From Lachnospiraceae bacterium MD308 (GTDB taxonomy: Bacteria; Bacillota; Clostridia; Lachnospirales; Lachnospiraceae): a stretch of DNA of 64,000 bases. The stretch covers positions 2,299 to 66,298 of the forward strand of contig VIQU02000029.1 of the NCBI GenBank assembly GCA_010206225.2, given 5' to 3'. The translations under genes were made by a program, and so were the position numbers. Of this stretch, positions 31,076-38,762 are shown in pieces; within the stretch, counting starts at the first letter, position 1, and each line of letters starts with the position of its first letter. The notes below the pieces were generated by a model. The model was not told where the DNA came from, did no database searches, and worked only from the letters and a program-made list of their open reading frames with translations.

Positions 31076-32449
31076 TTACCGATCAGAGCTGTTGCTTCGG
31101 TCTGGCTGTTCTTGTGCCTTTTTAGGCGGCTCTGTGCGCCCTAAATACTGGTTCAGGTTCTCCAGTTTCCGGTTCAGCGATTTCAATTCTTTCTCGCTGT
31201 TTTTGTAGGTGGCAGTCAGTTCTTTTTTCTGTGCGGTCAGCGCCTGATATTCCGATTTCAGCTTGTCGATGTTCAAGCCTTTTAAGGAAATGCCCGCCTG
31301 TTCCAGCATACGCCTTGCGCCGCCATAAAGGATGATCTGGCTCTCATGCTTACGGAAATAAGCGTCAGGGTTTTTGGACTTCTTATAGGCGGTATGATAC
31401 GCTTTATTTGCCTTGTACTGCTCCGCATATTTGATAATTTCCGCAAGGTCTTTGATGCGGTTCTCCAGCTTGCGGACAGTCTGTTTTGCTTCCTTCCCGG
31501 TGGCGGCTGTGGTGGCGATTTTCTGCTCTAATTCTTTTATAGAGCCTGCTTCATTATATGCCTGTGCCGCAATCTTTAAATTCTCAACCGCCGCCCACCT
31601 CTGCAGCCCCGGACTGTTCTGGAATTTCTCATCAGAGGTGTCAATCAATCTCTTATCTGCGTAATCCCTTTTCGGGATAACTGCCTTCCGTTCCCGTTTC
31701 AGTTCAATCCGTTCTTTGATGCGCTCCTTCGTGTATTCCTTTCCAAGTGACTTGATGCTGCCACGCACAAAACGGTCTTTGCCAAGTGGACGGAAGGAGA
31801 TAAATTTGAGGGCATCTTCCCCAAAAGTTTCGCCTTTTATCTCATAGCCTTTCGCCCGCATCAGGAGCAGAAATTCTTCATAAGTAGAGGATGCTTTTAT
31901 GGCGGCGTTGATGTCCTTTCTAATCTGTGTTTTCCATGCGGTACTGTTCTTATCCGCCTGCCATTCGTTGTATTTTTTTCCACGCTCTCCACCGGGGATA
32001 ATGACGGAAAGGTTATGCTCGCTGCACAGCTCGTCACTTAATTTTCGTATGCGGTAATAGCTTTGTTTACAGTCATGGTATTTGTTGTGTTCCATGTTGT
32101 CGGCGGCACAGAAAATGATGTGGTTATGGACGTGACCTTTATCAATATGTGTGGTGACAACATAAGAATATTTTCCCTCTAAAACTTTGTCCGCAAGCTC
32201 CTTCCCGATCTGGTGCGCTTCCTCAAAGCTGACCTCACCGGGAGCGAAAGCCTGTATCAGATGATATGCTTTATTGGGGCTGTTTTCCCGGCAGTGGTCT
32301 AAGGTATATTTAAAGTCAATCGCTGCGGTTTCCGGCGCACAGGCATAGGAAGAAATGTAGATGCTTTCGTCCGTTTTGTCCGGATTGCATATGTAGTCTA
32401 CCGCTTTATCAACGGTTGCTGTGATAGCATGGATTTTTGTGACTGCCAT
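31076..32449 (-). CDS. MobA-type relaxase (mobilization nuclease)
   Basis: A 457-residue relaxase. The N-terminal nuclease domain has AVTKIHAITATVDKAVDYICNP, the second motif YHLIQAFAPGEVSFEEAHQIG and the metal-binding triad HIDKGHVHNHIIFCAAD (HxDxxHxHNH). The C-terminal third is a long coiled coil (KLENRIKDLAEIIKYAEQYK, KELTATYKNSEKELKSLN). It nicks oriT and leads the strand in conjugal transfer (MOBP-like; the class is inferred). It overlaps mobC by 52 bases in the same direction. Although the neighbouring transfer genes are missing, the relaxase looks intact. Confidence 0.88.
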   Translation of the reverse strand: MAVTKIHAITATVDKAVDYICNPDKTDESIYISSYACAPETAAIDFKYTLDHCRENSPNKAYHLIQAFAPGEVSFEEAHQIGKELADKVLEGKYSYVVTTHIDKGHVHNHIIFCAADNMEHNKYHDCKQSYYRIRKLSDELCSEHNLSVIIPGGERGKKYNEWQADKNSTAWKTQIRKDINAAIKASSTYEEFLLLMRAKGYEIKGETFGEDALKFISFRPLGKDRFVRGSIKSLGKEYTKERIKERIELKRERKAVIPKRDYADKRLIDTSDEKFQNSPGLQRWAAVENLKIAAQAYNEAGSIKELEQKIATTAATGKEAKQTVRKLENRIKDLAEIIKYAEQYKANKAYHTAYKKSKNPDAYFRKHESQIILYGGARRMLEQAGISLKGLNIDKLKSEYQALTAQKKELTATYKNSEKELKSLNRKLENLNQYLGRTEPPKKAQEQPDRSNSSDR

Positions 32450-32739
32450 ACCTGTTTCATCAACTCCTTTACTTCGTCCATATCTTCCTGATAGACGTGG
32501 TTTGTGCTGTTAATTCTTTTCGCAATCTGGTTCAGGCTGGAGCTGATCCGCCCCAGTTCCGTATTGTATTCCCGTAAAAAACTGTAATCCACGTCATAGA
32601 CATATCCGTATAAAATCAGCTTCCGCATAAAAGCTGATTTGCTTTTCATGCCGGATAGCTTAAACTTCTCGTCAAGGATATACTGCTCTTTATCATCTAA
32701 GTGAAATTCGTTTCGGTTGGTTCGTGTCCTGCTTGCCAT
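32398..32739 (-). CDS. mobC: MobC-like relaxosome accessory protein
   Basis: A 113-residue protein: RTNRNEFHLDDKEQYILDEKFKLSG, KSKSAFMRKLILYGYVYDVDYS and SSLNQIAKRINSTN, the RHH-containing MobC pattern. Start ATG 32739 follows GAAAGGACGATGTAAAA on the reverse strand; the longer frame to 32769 adds residues without a binding site. It would load relaxase at oriT, which should lie just upstream (32750-33060). Confidence 0.8.
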   Translation of the reverse strand: MASRTRTNRNEFHLDDKEQYILDEKFKLSGMKSKSAFMRKLILYGYVYDVDYSFLREYNTELGRISSSLNQIAKRINSTNHVYQEDMDEVKELMKQVWQSQKSMLSQQPLIKR

Positions 32740-32769
32740 TTTTACATCGTCCTTTCTAAATTTGGGCAT

Positions 32770-33172
32770 AAAAAAACTGCTGTAACTTGTCCGGTTTACA
32801 ACAGTCTGGTTTCGTGTCTGTTCAGTTGTTTTGGATAGAATTATCCATGTGTTATTGTAGCAAATCTGCGGGAGAAGGTCAAGGACTGGCAGAGAAAAAA
32901 CGGAAAGAAAAGCAAAGAGGGTTAGGGATACTTCCCTATGGAAATTTCATCATACGGACGGTAGGGAGGTATGGGGAATTTCGCCTATGTGTCCGTACAT
33001 AGGCAGTGCTTGCTATTCTTGCTATTTTTGTCTTTCGACACTCCCGGAGGGTGTGTCGCTTTAAGCTCTTTCATACTATCATATAGGGTAGTTGCTACCT
33101 AAAAAGTGCGTTCTTGTATTGACAGCGGCAGAATGTTATTTTTAAGTCTGAATAAGAAGGAAAGGATATGGG
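32770..33172. other. Intergenic region upstream of mobC, candidate oriT
   Basis: No gene is supported in these 400 bp. There are several inverted repeats: ACTGCTGTAA/TTTACAACAGT at 32770-32800, TAGGGA/TCCCTA at 32923-32938, CCTATGT-GTCCGT-ACATAGG at 32984-33003 and CGACAC...GTGTCG at 33036-33058. Clustering upstream of mobC-mobA is the normal place for oriT. The nick site cannot be chosen from sequence alone. Confidence 0.5.
33095..33117 (+). promoter_or_regulatory. HxlR-operator-like motif upstream of radical SAM gene
   Basis: CTACCTAAAAAGTGCGTTCTTG closely matches CTATCAAAAAAGTGCAATCTTG at 34688 in the HxlR/nitroreductase control region. TTGACA follows at 33119. Confidence 0.5.
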
Positions 33173-34201
33173 ATGATGAAAAATATAGAAATTGGCTCAA
33201 TTCGTCCGCCGTCAGAGAGTGAAAGCCTGCTTGTCCGAGTGACCAGAGGATGCCATTGGAATAAGTGCTATTTTTGTGGACTATACAAATCTATGAATTT
33301 TTCCATGCGTCCGATTGAAGATACCATACAGGATATTAAGGAACAGGCGGCATTATATCAGGGAAGAAAATTCAAATCATGTTTTTTGCAGGACGGGGAT
33401 GCGCTGGTATTAAAAACGGATTATCTGCTCCGTATTTTGGATGCGCTAAATAAGTATTTTCCTGATTTGGAGTATATAACTTCCTATGCTCGTGCTGACA
33501 GCATCACACGAAAAAGTCCGGCAGAATTACAGGGACTTCGGCAAGCGGGACTAAATCATCTGTACTGCGGTATGGAAACCGGATCGGATAAGATATTACA
33601 GCTTATCAACAAAGGCTTCCATGCAGATACCGTTGTGGAAAGCGGGTGTATGGCAAAAGACGCTGGCATGATTTTATCAGAGTTTATATTGCTTGGGATT
33701 GGTGGAAAAGAGCTTTCAAAAGAAAATGCAATCCAGACAGCGGAAGCACTTAATGTGATTCAGCCGGATTTTATTCGTGTCCATGCAACGGGAATAAAAC
33801 CGGAGTCTAAAATGTGGGAGTTTGTTCAGGGAGGTTCTTTCACATTACAGTCCGAAGAAGAAATAATGATAGAGCAAAAATTATTCTTGGAGAAGCTGCT
33901 TGAAATGGACAGCTATTATGTGAATGAACATATCGTCAATTTGTTGTTGGAGGTCAGGGGAAAGCTGCAAACGGATAAAATGGAAATGCTGTCTGCCATA
34001 GATAATTTTTTAGGCTTGCCGGAAGATGAAAAACTTTTATTTATTGTAGGCAGGCGGCTCAATATTTTCTTTTTGCTGGACGATTTGAAAAATCCGGAAT
34101 TATATCGAAAAGCACAGGAATGTATGGAGCAAATTTTACAGAAAAATCCGCAGGTAGATTTCACCAGACTTTGTAATTATGTCAGGCAATCACAGATTTA
34201 G
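33173..34201 (+). CDS. Radical SAM protein of unknown substrate
   Basis: A 342-residue protein. The iron-sulfur motif is CHWNKCYFCG (CxxxxxCxxC, residues about 28-37), preceded by LLVRVTRG. GMETGSDKILQLINKGF and LLGIGGKE follow the pattern of the HemN/Elp3-like branch with a partial TIM barrel. The C-terminal part (EHIVNLLLEVRGKLQTDKMEML) is helical and unlike a known SPASM domain. Start ATG 33173 follows GGAAAGGATATGGG. The shared upstream motif suggests HxlR control with the nitroreductase, hence a redox- or electrophile-related function. Substrate unknown. Confidence 0.78.
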   Translation: MMKNIEIGSIRPPSESESLLVRVTRGCHWNKCYFCGLYKSMNFSMRPIEDTIQDIKEQAALYQGRKFKSCFLQDGDALVLKTDYLLRILDALNKYFPDLEYITSYARADSITRKSPAELQGLRQAGLNHLYCGMETGSDKILQLINKGFHADTVVESGCMAKDAGMILSEFILLGIGGKELSKENAIQTAEALNVIQPDFIRVHATGIKPESKMWEFVQGGSFTLQSEEEIMIEQKLFLEKLLEMDSYYVNEHIVNLLLEVRGKLQTDKMEMLSAIDNFLGLPEDEKLLFIVGRRLNIFFLLDDLKNPELYRKAQECMEQILQKNPQVDFTRLCNYVRQSQI

Positions 34202-34207
34202 GATAAT

Positions 34208-34250
34208 AAGAGAACCCGCATAGCTGTTTCAAGTTTGCTGTGCAGGTTCT
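34208..34250 (+). terminator. Terminator after radical SAM gene
   Basis: AGAACCCGCATAGC pairs with GCTGTGCAGGTTCT, followed by TTTTTTG. Confidence 0.78.
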
Positions 34251-34280
34251 TTTTTGTCATAAGGATAGTCAATAAAATAA

Positions 34281-34643
34281 TTATTTTTTGCTTTGGGAAG
34301 GACAGCATACGGGCTGTATATCCAATCCGTCCAAATATGCTGTTCCCCAATCACACATGGCGTTCAGTACAGGTATGATGCTTTTCCCAAAGGCAGTAAG
34401 AGAGTAGATTGTTTTAGGCGGTTTTTCAGGAATCACTTCTCTGTTTATCATGCCGCAATCTTCTAAATCATGGAGCTGACCGGAGAGCATTTTGGGGGTT
34501 GCATTTGGGATAAGGCGTTGCAGTTCCATGTAGTGTAATGGCTGTGATTTTAAATGCCACAATACCAGCGGTTTATATTTCCCTCCAATCAGGGACAGGG
34601 TAGCTTCTACGGGACAGTTAAATTGTTTTTGTTCTGCTTTCAT
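34281..34643 (-). CDS. HxlR-family transcriptional regulator
   Basis: A 120-residue winged-helix protein: CPVEATLSLIGGKYKPLVLWHL, HYMELQRLIPNATPKMLSGQLHDLEDCGMI and YSLTAFGKSIIPVLNAMCDWG, the HxlR pattern. The Cys at residue about 8 aligns with the conserved redox/electrophile-sensing Cys of HypR/YodB-type members. Start ATG 34643 follows AGGAGAACCAAA on the reverse strand. It is divergent from a nitroreductase and most likely represses it. Confidence 0.82.
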   Translation of the reverse strand: MKAEQKQFNCPVEATLSLIGGKYKPLVLWHLKSQPLHYMELQRLIPNATPKMLSGQLHDLEDCGMINREVIPEKPPKTIYSLTAFGKSIIPVLNAMCDWGTAYLDGLDIQPVCCPSQSKK

Positions 34644-34672
34644 TTTGGTTCTCCTAACTGCAAGGGTGCTAT

Positions 34673-34710
34673 CTTTTTTGAAAGTATCTATCAAAAAAGT
34701 GCAATCTTGC
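34673..34710. promoter_or_regulatory. Probable HxlR operator
   Basis: CTTTTTTGA (34673-34681) and TCAAAAAAG (34691-34699) are 9-bp inverted repeats in the divergent HxlR/nitroreductase region. The right half extends into GTGCAATCTTGC, also found upstream of the radical SAM gene. Confidence 0.6.
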
Positions 34711-34789
34711 GGAATTATATTTCAGCGTTACAATAGAGTTGTCAGTTGGTTTGGCATACTAAATATAACATAAGAAAGGACTTGATACT

Positions 34790-35308
34790 ATGGATTTTTT
34801 AAACATTGCAAAACAGCGTTTCTCTGTACGCAGCTACACAGATCAGGCGGTGGAAAAGGAAAAACTGGATAAGATTCTGGAAGCTGCCCATGTAGCTCCA
34901 ACCGCCGCAAACCTCCAGCCTGTGCATCTGATTGTGGTGCAGAGCAAAGAAGGACTTGAAAAGATAGGACAGGGGGCAAACCTCTACGGTGCGCCGCTGG
35001 CAATCATCGTCTGCGCTGACCATGAAAAGGCGTGGGTGCGCCCGTTTGATAAGAAGCAGACAGGTGATATTGACACCTCCATTCTGACAGACCACATGAT
35101 GCTGCAGGCTACGGAGCTGGGACTTGGCTCTGTATGGATTTGCTATTTCAAGCCGGATGTTATCAGAAAGGAATTTGGACTTCCTGAAAATCTGGAACCC
35201 GTCAATATCCTTGCGGTTGGTTATTCGGATGAAGAAGTCGCTGATCCGGAACGCCATAAAGATATGCGTATTCCGATAAGCCAGTTGGTATCCTACGAAA
35301 ATCTGTAA
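34790..35308 (+). CDS. Nitroreductase-family FMN oxidoreductase
   Basis: A 172-residue protein with the nitroreductase N terminus FLNIAKQRFSVRSYTDQAVE, FMN-contact APTAANLQPVHLIVV and the central TDHMMLQATELGLGSVWICYF followed by ILAVGYSDEEV. It probably reduces quinones, nitro compounds or similar electrophiles with NAD(P)H. It is divergent from the HxlR regulator, the usual arrangement for electrophile-inducible reductases. Start ATG 34790 after AAGAAAGGACTTGATACT. Confidence 0.85.
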   Translation: MDFLNIAKQRFSVRSYTDQAVEKEKLDKILEAAHVAPTAANLQPVHLIVVQSKEGLEKIGQGANLYGAPLAIIVCADHEKAWVRPFDKKQTGDIDTSILTDHMMLQATELGLGSVWICYFKPDVIRKEFGLPENLEPVNILAVGYSDEEVADPERHKDMRIPISQLVSYENL

Positions 35309-35371
35309 TAGGAGCGATTGCAAATATTTAAACATGACAGGCAGTGCGCACAGCGTACTGTCCGTTGTGCT

Positions 35372-35695
35372 TTATGGATGTCTTTCAGAAATATGCGCAT
35401 AGGTTTCTTCCAGAATCCATTGAATGTGTTCGTCCTGAATACTGTAAAAGACCTTTTTACCGTCCTTGCGGGAACGGACTAACCTTGCAATGCGAAGTTC
35501 GTGTAGCTGGTGGGATATGGCAGATTCGGTGACTTCGATTTTCTTTGCAAGCTCGCTCACACAATATTCCTGCTTCATCAGATGCCAAAGTATTTTCATT
35601 CGGGTGTAATCGCCCATTGCTTTGTGTAATTCTGTTAATTGTTCCAGTTCGGAAGAATTGGGGACAGAAAAAATGGTTTTGTTTGTTTGATTCAT
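35372..35695 (-). CDS. ArsR/SmtB-family metalloregulator (alpha-5 site)
   Basis: A 107-residue winged-helix repressor: LHKAMGDYTRMKILWHLMKQEYCVSELAKKI, the recognition helix TESAISHQLHELRIARLV, then KKVFYSIQDEHIQWILEETYAHISE. The D-x-H...H-x2-E arrangement at the C terminus is the alpha-5 zinc site of SmtB/CzrA/NmtR-like sensors. It is divergent from a second ArsR gene and next to a Zn/Cd-type efflux ATPase. Confidence 0.82.
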   Translation of the reverse strand: MNQTNKTIFSVPNSSELEQLTELHKAMGDYTRMKILWHLMKQEYCVSELAKKIEVTESAISHQLHELRIARLVRSRKDGKKVFYSIQDEHIQWILEETYAHISERHP

Positions 35696-35742
35696 AGTAT
35701 TGCTCCAATCTTATGTATAAGCTGTTTGACAGACCAAAGGTA

Positions 35743-35755
35743 TATGAGTATCATA
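35743..35755. promoter_or_regulatory. ArsR operator-like inverted repeat
   Basis: TATGA-GTA-TCATA in the 85-bp region between the two divergent ArsR genes. Confidence 0.45.
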
Positions 35756-35780
35756 ATTTTATCTGGAAGGGGGTGGTTAA

Positions 35781-36146
35781 ATGCCACATTATAACTTACC
35801 TCACAATCATGGACAGAATATTGAGAAAGTCCTAGATAAGATTCCACCTGCAGAACGGTTCAGAGATATAGCGTTTTTGTTCCAGCAGTTAGACGATCCT
35901 ACAAGGCTGCGGATTTTGTGGCTGTTATGCCATTGTGAGGAATGTGTCTGTAATATAGCGGCGGCTGTTGATATGAGCGCACCTGCTGTGTCGCACCACC
36001 TTCGGGTTTTAAAGAAAAGCGGGATTATATCAAGCCGGAGGGAAGGAAAGGAAGTATACTATTCTCTGTCTAAAACGCCACAGGCGAAATTGCTGCACCG
36101 TTCCATAGATGCTTTGTTTGAAATGTCCTGTCCAACCGATATTTAA
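35781..36146 (+). CDS. ArsR-family metalloregulator of CadC type (alpha-3 Cys site)
   Basis: A 121-residue repressor. A His-rich N terminus (PHYNLPHNHGQN) is followed by FLFQQLDDPTRLRILWLLCHCEECVCNIAAAVDM; the CxxCxC cluster in the DNA-binding alpha-3 helix is the CadC/ArsR soft-metal site. SAPAVSHHLRVLKKSGII is the recognition helix. Together with the N-terminal Cys-less but His-containing arm this suggests Cd/Pb/Zn sensing. It faces the P-ATPase gene across a bidirectional terminator and may control it through the region beyond. Confidence 0.82.
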   Translation: MPHYNLPHNHGQNIEKVLDKIPPAERFRDIAFLFQQLDDPTRLRILWLLCHCEECVCNIAAAVDMSAPAVSHHLRVLKKSGIISSRREGKEVYYSLSKTPQAKLLHRSIDALFEMSCPTDI

Positions 36147-36148
36147 GA

Positions 36149-36180
36149 AAATGCGCTACCTTGTGGGGTGTAGCGCATTT
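36149..36180. terminator. Bidirectional terminator between convergent genes
   Basis: AAATGCGCTAC and GTAGCGCATTT are perfect 11-bp arms with a 10-nt loop between the ArsR and P-ATPase genes. Confidence 0.82.
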
Positions 36181-36202
36181 CTGTTGTGTTTTTAAATTGA
36201 CT

Positions 36203-38065
36203 TTAATCAGAAACGGGGGATACTTTTACCCGCATTGCCCGGATTGCGTTCAAGATTGCAATAACGGAAACACCAACATCGGCAAATACCGCCGCCCACA
36301 TATTGGCATATCCTAAAGCTCCTAAAATCAACACTAAAAACTTAATACCCAAAGCAAATACAATGTTCTGGTTTGCGATGCGGATTGTCTTTCGGGCAAT
36401 CTTCATAACTGCGGCAATTTTTGAAGGCTCATCTGTCATTAAGACCACATCTGCGGCTTCGATAGCGGCATCAGAGCCAAGACCGCCCATAGCGATACCG
36501 ACATCTGCCCTTGCCAGTACGGGGGCATCATTGATTCCGTCCCCGACAAAGACAAGTTTGCCTTTTTCTGTTTTTTCCCTTAACAGTGCTTCTACCCGGT
36601 CAACTTTGTCGGCGGGGAGCAGCTCGGTATAAGCCTGATCCAGTCCAAGACGCCCCGAAACTTTCTGTCCTACTGCGTCAGCATCTCCGGTCAGCATAAC
36701 CGTTTTCCGTATGCCAGAAGATTTGAGTTGACGGATTGCCGCCGGAGCGTCTGGCTTGATTTCATCTTCTATGACAATCGAACCGGAATACTTTCCGGCA
36801 CAGGCGAGATAAATCACCGTTCCAACTGCACCTGAAGGCTGGTAGCGGATATGTTCCCGTTCCATGAGCTTTGCATTTCCCGCAAGGACTTTCTTTCCGT
36901 CTATTACTGCCTGTACGCCATGACCTGCAATCTCCTGAACATCAGATATGCGGTTCTGGACTATTTTTTTGCCATAGGCTTTTTTGATGGAAGCAGAAAT
37001 AGGATGGTTGGAATAATCCTCTGCGTATGCCGCAAGTTCTAAAAGCTGTGTTTCGTCCATGCCCACAGGATGGATTTCACTGACTGCAAAAGAGCCTTTT
37101 GTGAGTGTGCCTGTCTTATCAAATACAACCATTTCGGCATGAGCTAAGGATTCCAGATAATTACTGCCTTTTACAAGGACACCGATTTTCGATGCGCCGC
37201 CGATGCCGCCAAAGAAACTTAACGGGATAGAGATTACCAGCGCACAGGGGCAGGAGATTACAAGGAACGTCAAAGCACGATAAATCCATATGCTAAAGGA
37301 CTGACCAGTGATAACCGGCGGCAATATGGCAAGAGCCAGAGCCGCAAATACCACTGCCGGGGTGTAGTAACGTGCAAAGCGTGTGATAAAATTCTCTGTC
37401 CTGCCTTTTTTATCGCTTGCATTTTCTACTAAATCAAGGATTTTTGCTACGGTGGATTCCCCGAACTCCTTTGTTGTGCGAATAGATAAAATGCCTGTCT
37501 GGTTAATGCAGCCGCTGATGACTTCCGCACCCGGAGCAACCTCACGAGGCATGGATTCTCCGGTCAGTGCAGAGGTATCCAAAGCAGAAACGCCATTTAT
37601 AATGATACCGTCCAAAGGGATTCGCTCACCGGGTTTTACAACAATGGTATCTCCAATAGAAACTTCTTCCGGATCAACCTGTACCAGTTTCCCGTCCCGT
37701 TCCACGTTTGCGTAATCCGGGCGGATGTCCATTAGGCTTGCAATGGATTTACGGGATTTGGAAACTGCATAAGACTGAAACCATTCCCCTACCTGATAAA
37801 ACAGCATGACAGCTACGCCTTCGGAATGTTCCCCTAAAATCAGTGCGCCAATCGTTGCTATCGTCATTAGGAAATTTTCGTCAAATACCTGACCGCTTAA
37901 TATGTTTGTAATGGCTTTCCAGACAATATCCCAACCGATTACCACATAACAGGCTAAGAATATGCCCATTTCCGCCAGCTCCGGAAGATGGAGCAGACTG
38001 CCTGCAAGAAACAGGACTGCCGCTGCAATAATGCGGATTAATAAATGTTTTTGTTTTCGTGTCAT
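36203..38065 (-). CDS. Heavy-metal P-type ATPase, Zn/Cd/Pb type (P1B-2)
   Basis: A 620-residue efflux pump. N-terminal helices lack a fused metal-binding domain. The actuator has TGES, the membrane metal site is ISCPCALVISIP, the phosphorylation site DKTGTLT, then TGD and GDGINDAP. An Asp in the last helices (FADVGVSVIAI) and the GGASKIGVLVKGSNYLE segment after CPC are typical of ZntA/CadA pumps. The HMA domain that is usually fused is encoded separately upstream (38215). Start ATG 38065 follows GAAAGGAGTATTCT. Exports divalent metal across the membrane. Confidence 0.9.
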   Translation of the reverse strand: MTRKQKHLLIRIIAAAVLFLAGSLLHLPELAEMGIFLACYVVIGWDIVWKAITNILSGQVFDENFLMTIATIGALILGEHSEGVAVMLFYQVGEWFQSYAVSKSRKSIASLMDIRPDYANVERDGKLVQVDPEEVSIGDTIVVKPGERIPLDGIIINGVSALDTSALTGESMPREVAPGAEVISGCINQTGILSIRTTKEFGESTVAKILDLVENASDKKGRTENFITRFARYYTPAVVFAALALAILPPVITGQSFSIWIYRALTFLVISCPCALVISIPLSFFGGIGGASKIGVLVKGSNYLESLAHAEMVVFDKTGTLTKGSFAVSEIHPVGMDETQLLELAAYAEDYSNHPISASIKKAYGKKIVQNRISDVQEIAGHGVQAVIDGKKVLAGNAKLMEREHIRYQPSGAVGTVIYLACAGKYSGSIVIEDEIKPDAPAAIRQLKSSGIRKTVMLTGDADAVGQKVSGRLGLDQAYTELLPADKVDRVEALLREKTEKGKLVFVGDGINDAPVLARADVGIAMGGLGSDAAIEAADVVLMTDEPSKIAAVMKIARKTIRIANQNIVFALGIKFLVLILGALGYANMWAAVFADVGVSVIAILNAIRAMRVKVSPVSD

Positions 38066-38098
38066 TAGAATACTCCTTTCATAAATCAGGCGTTTTCG

Positions 38099-38135
38099 TT
38101 AAAAAAACACCGGATGCCAGAAATGGCAGCCGGTG
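38099..38135 (-). terminator. Terminator after HMA gene (reverse strand)
   Basis: CACCGG-TGCCA stems around GAAA (38108-38135), with T7 on the reverse strand at 38101-38107. It separates the HMA gene from the P-ATPase gene. Confidence 0.7.
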
Positions 38136-38214
38136 TCCAGTTCGTGTTGCGTCATGCCCATAAAGGAACACGATGCGTTTGGCAGATGCCACTTAACGGT
38201 TATGCCTGATCTGT

Positions 38215-38433
38215 TTATGCTTTTACTGTTACGTCCGGCTCGATTTTTTTAATCAGTGCCTTTGCTTCATTCAGTATGGCATCAAATCTGTCATCAGGTG
38301 CTTCCAACACCATTTTTTGACCGAGGAAGTTGACGGATACACTGGTTACACCGTCAATTTTCTGTACGGCGTTCTGAATCTTATCTGCACAGTGACCGCA
38401 ATCCAAGTCGATAAGTTTGATTGTTTTTTTCAT
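38215..38433 (-). CDS. Stand-alone heavy-metal-associated (HMA) domain protein
   Basis: A 72-residue ferredoxin-like metal-binding protein: KKTIKLIDLDCGHCADKIQN, VTSVSVNFLGQKMVLEAP. The metal site is CGHC preceded by DLD, the form seen in Zn/Cd ATPase N-terminal domains (D-C-x2-C) rather than CopZ (M-x-C-x2-C). Start ATG 38433 follows AGGTGGATTATTCC. It most likely hands metal to the P-ATPase encoded next in the same direction. Confidence 0.8.
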   Translation of the reverse strand: MKKTIKLIDLDCGHCADKIQNAVQKIDGVTSVSVNFLGQKMVLEAPDDRFDAILNEAKALIKKIEPDVTVKA

Positions 38434-38762
38434 GGAATAATCCACCTTTCTAAAAAAATTTGTTTAGTTGGTTTGGCATGGCTGAACAATTAAAGAGATG
38501 TTTAATCGTTCTGCGCAAAGTATAGTCACCAATCCGCCATAAGTCAATGGGTTTGAAGGCGGTATTTCTCTTTGGAGCATAAAACCTTCTGATTGGATTT
38601 TTGTAAAAAAAGAAATTGCTTTTCGGATAAAAAAAGCTCCTTTTCAGAGCAGACAAAAGGAAAATCGGGTGTTTATAATGAAAAACGGTAACAGCTCCAG
38701 TCCCCTACGGGGGAGGGGTACAACATACTGTTACAAATTTAGAAAAGAAAGAAGGGATAATT
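38434..38762. promoter_or_regulatory. Divergent control region of HMA and copper ATPase genes
   Basis: Contains TTTGGCATGGCTGAA (38472-38486), a motif shared with 34750 and 41701. A leader with GTAACAG...CTGTTAC and CCCCTACGGGGG inverted repeats (38684-38735) lies upstream of the copper ATPase. No gene is supported here. Confidence 0.5.
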
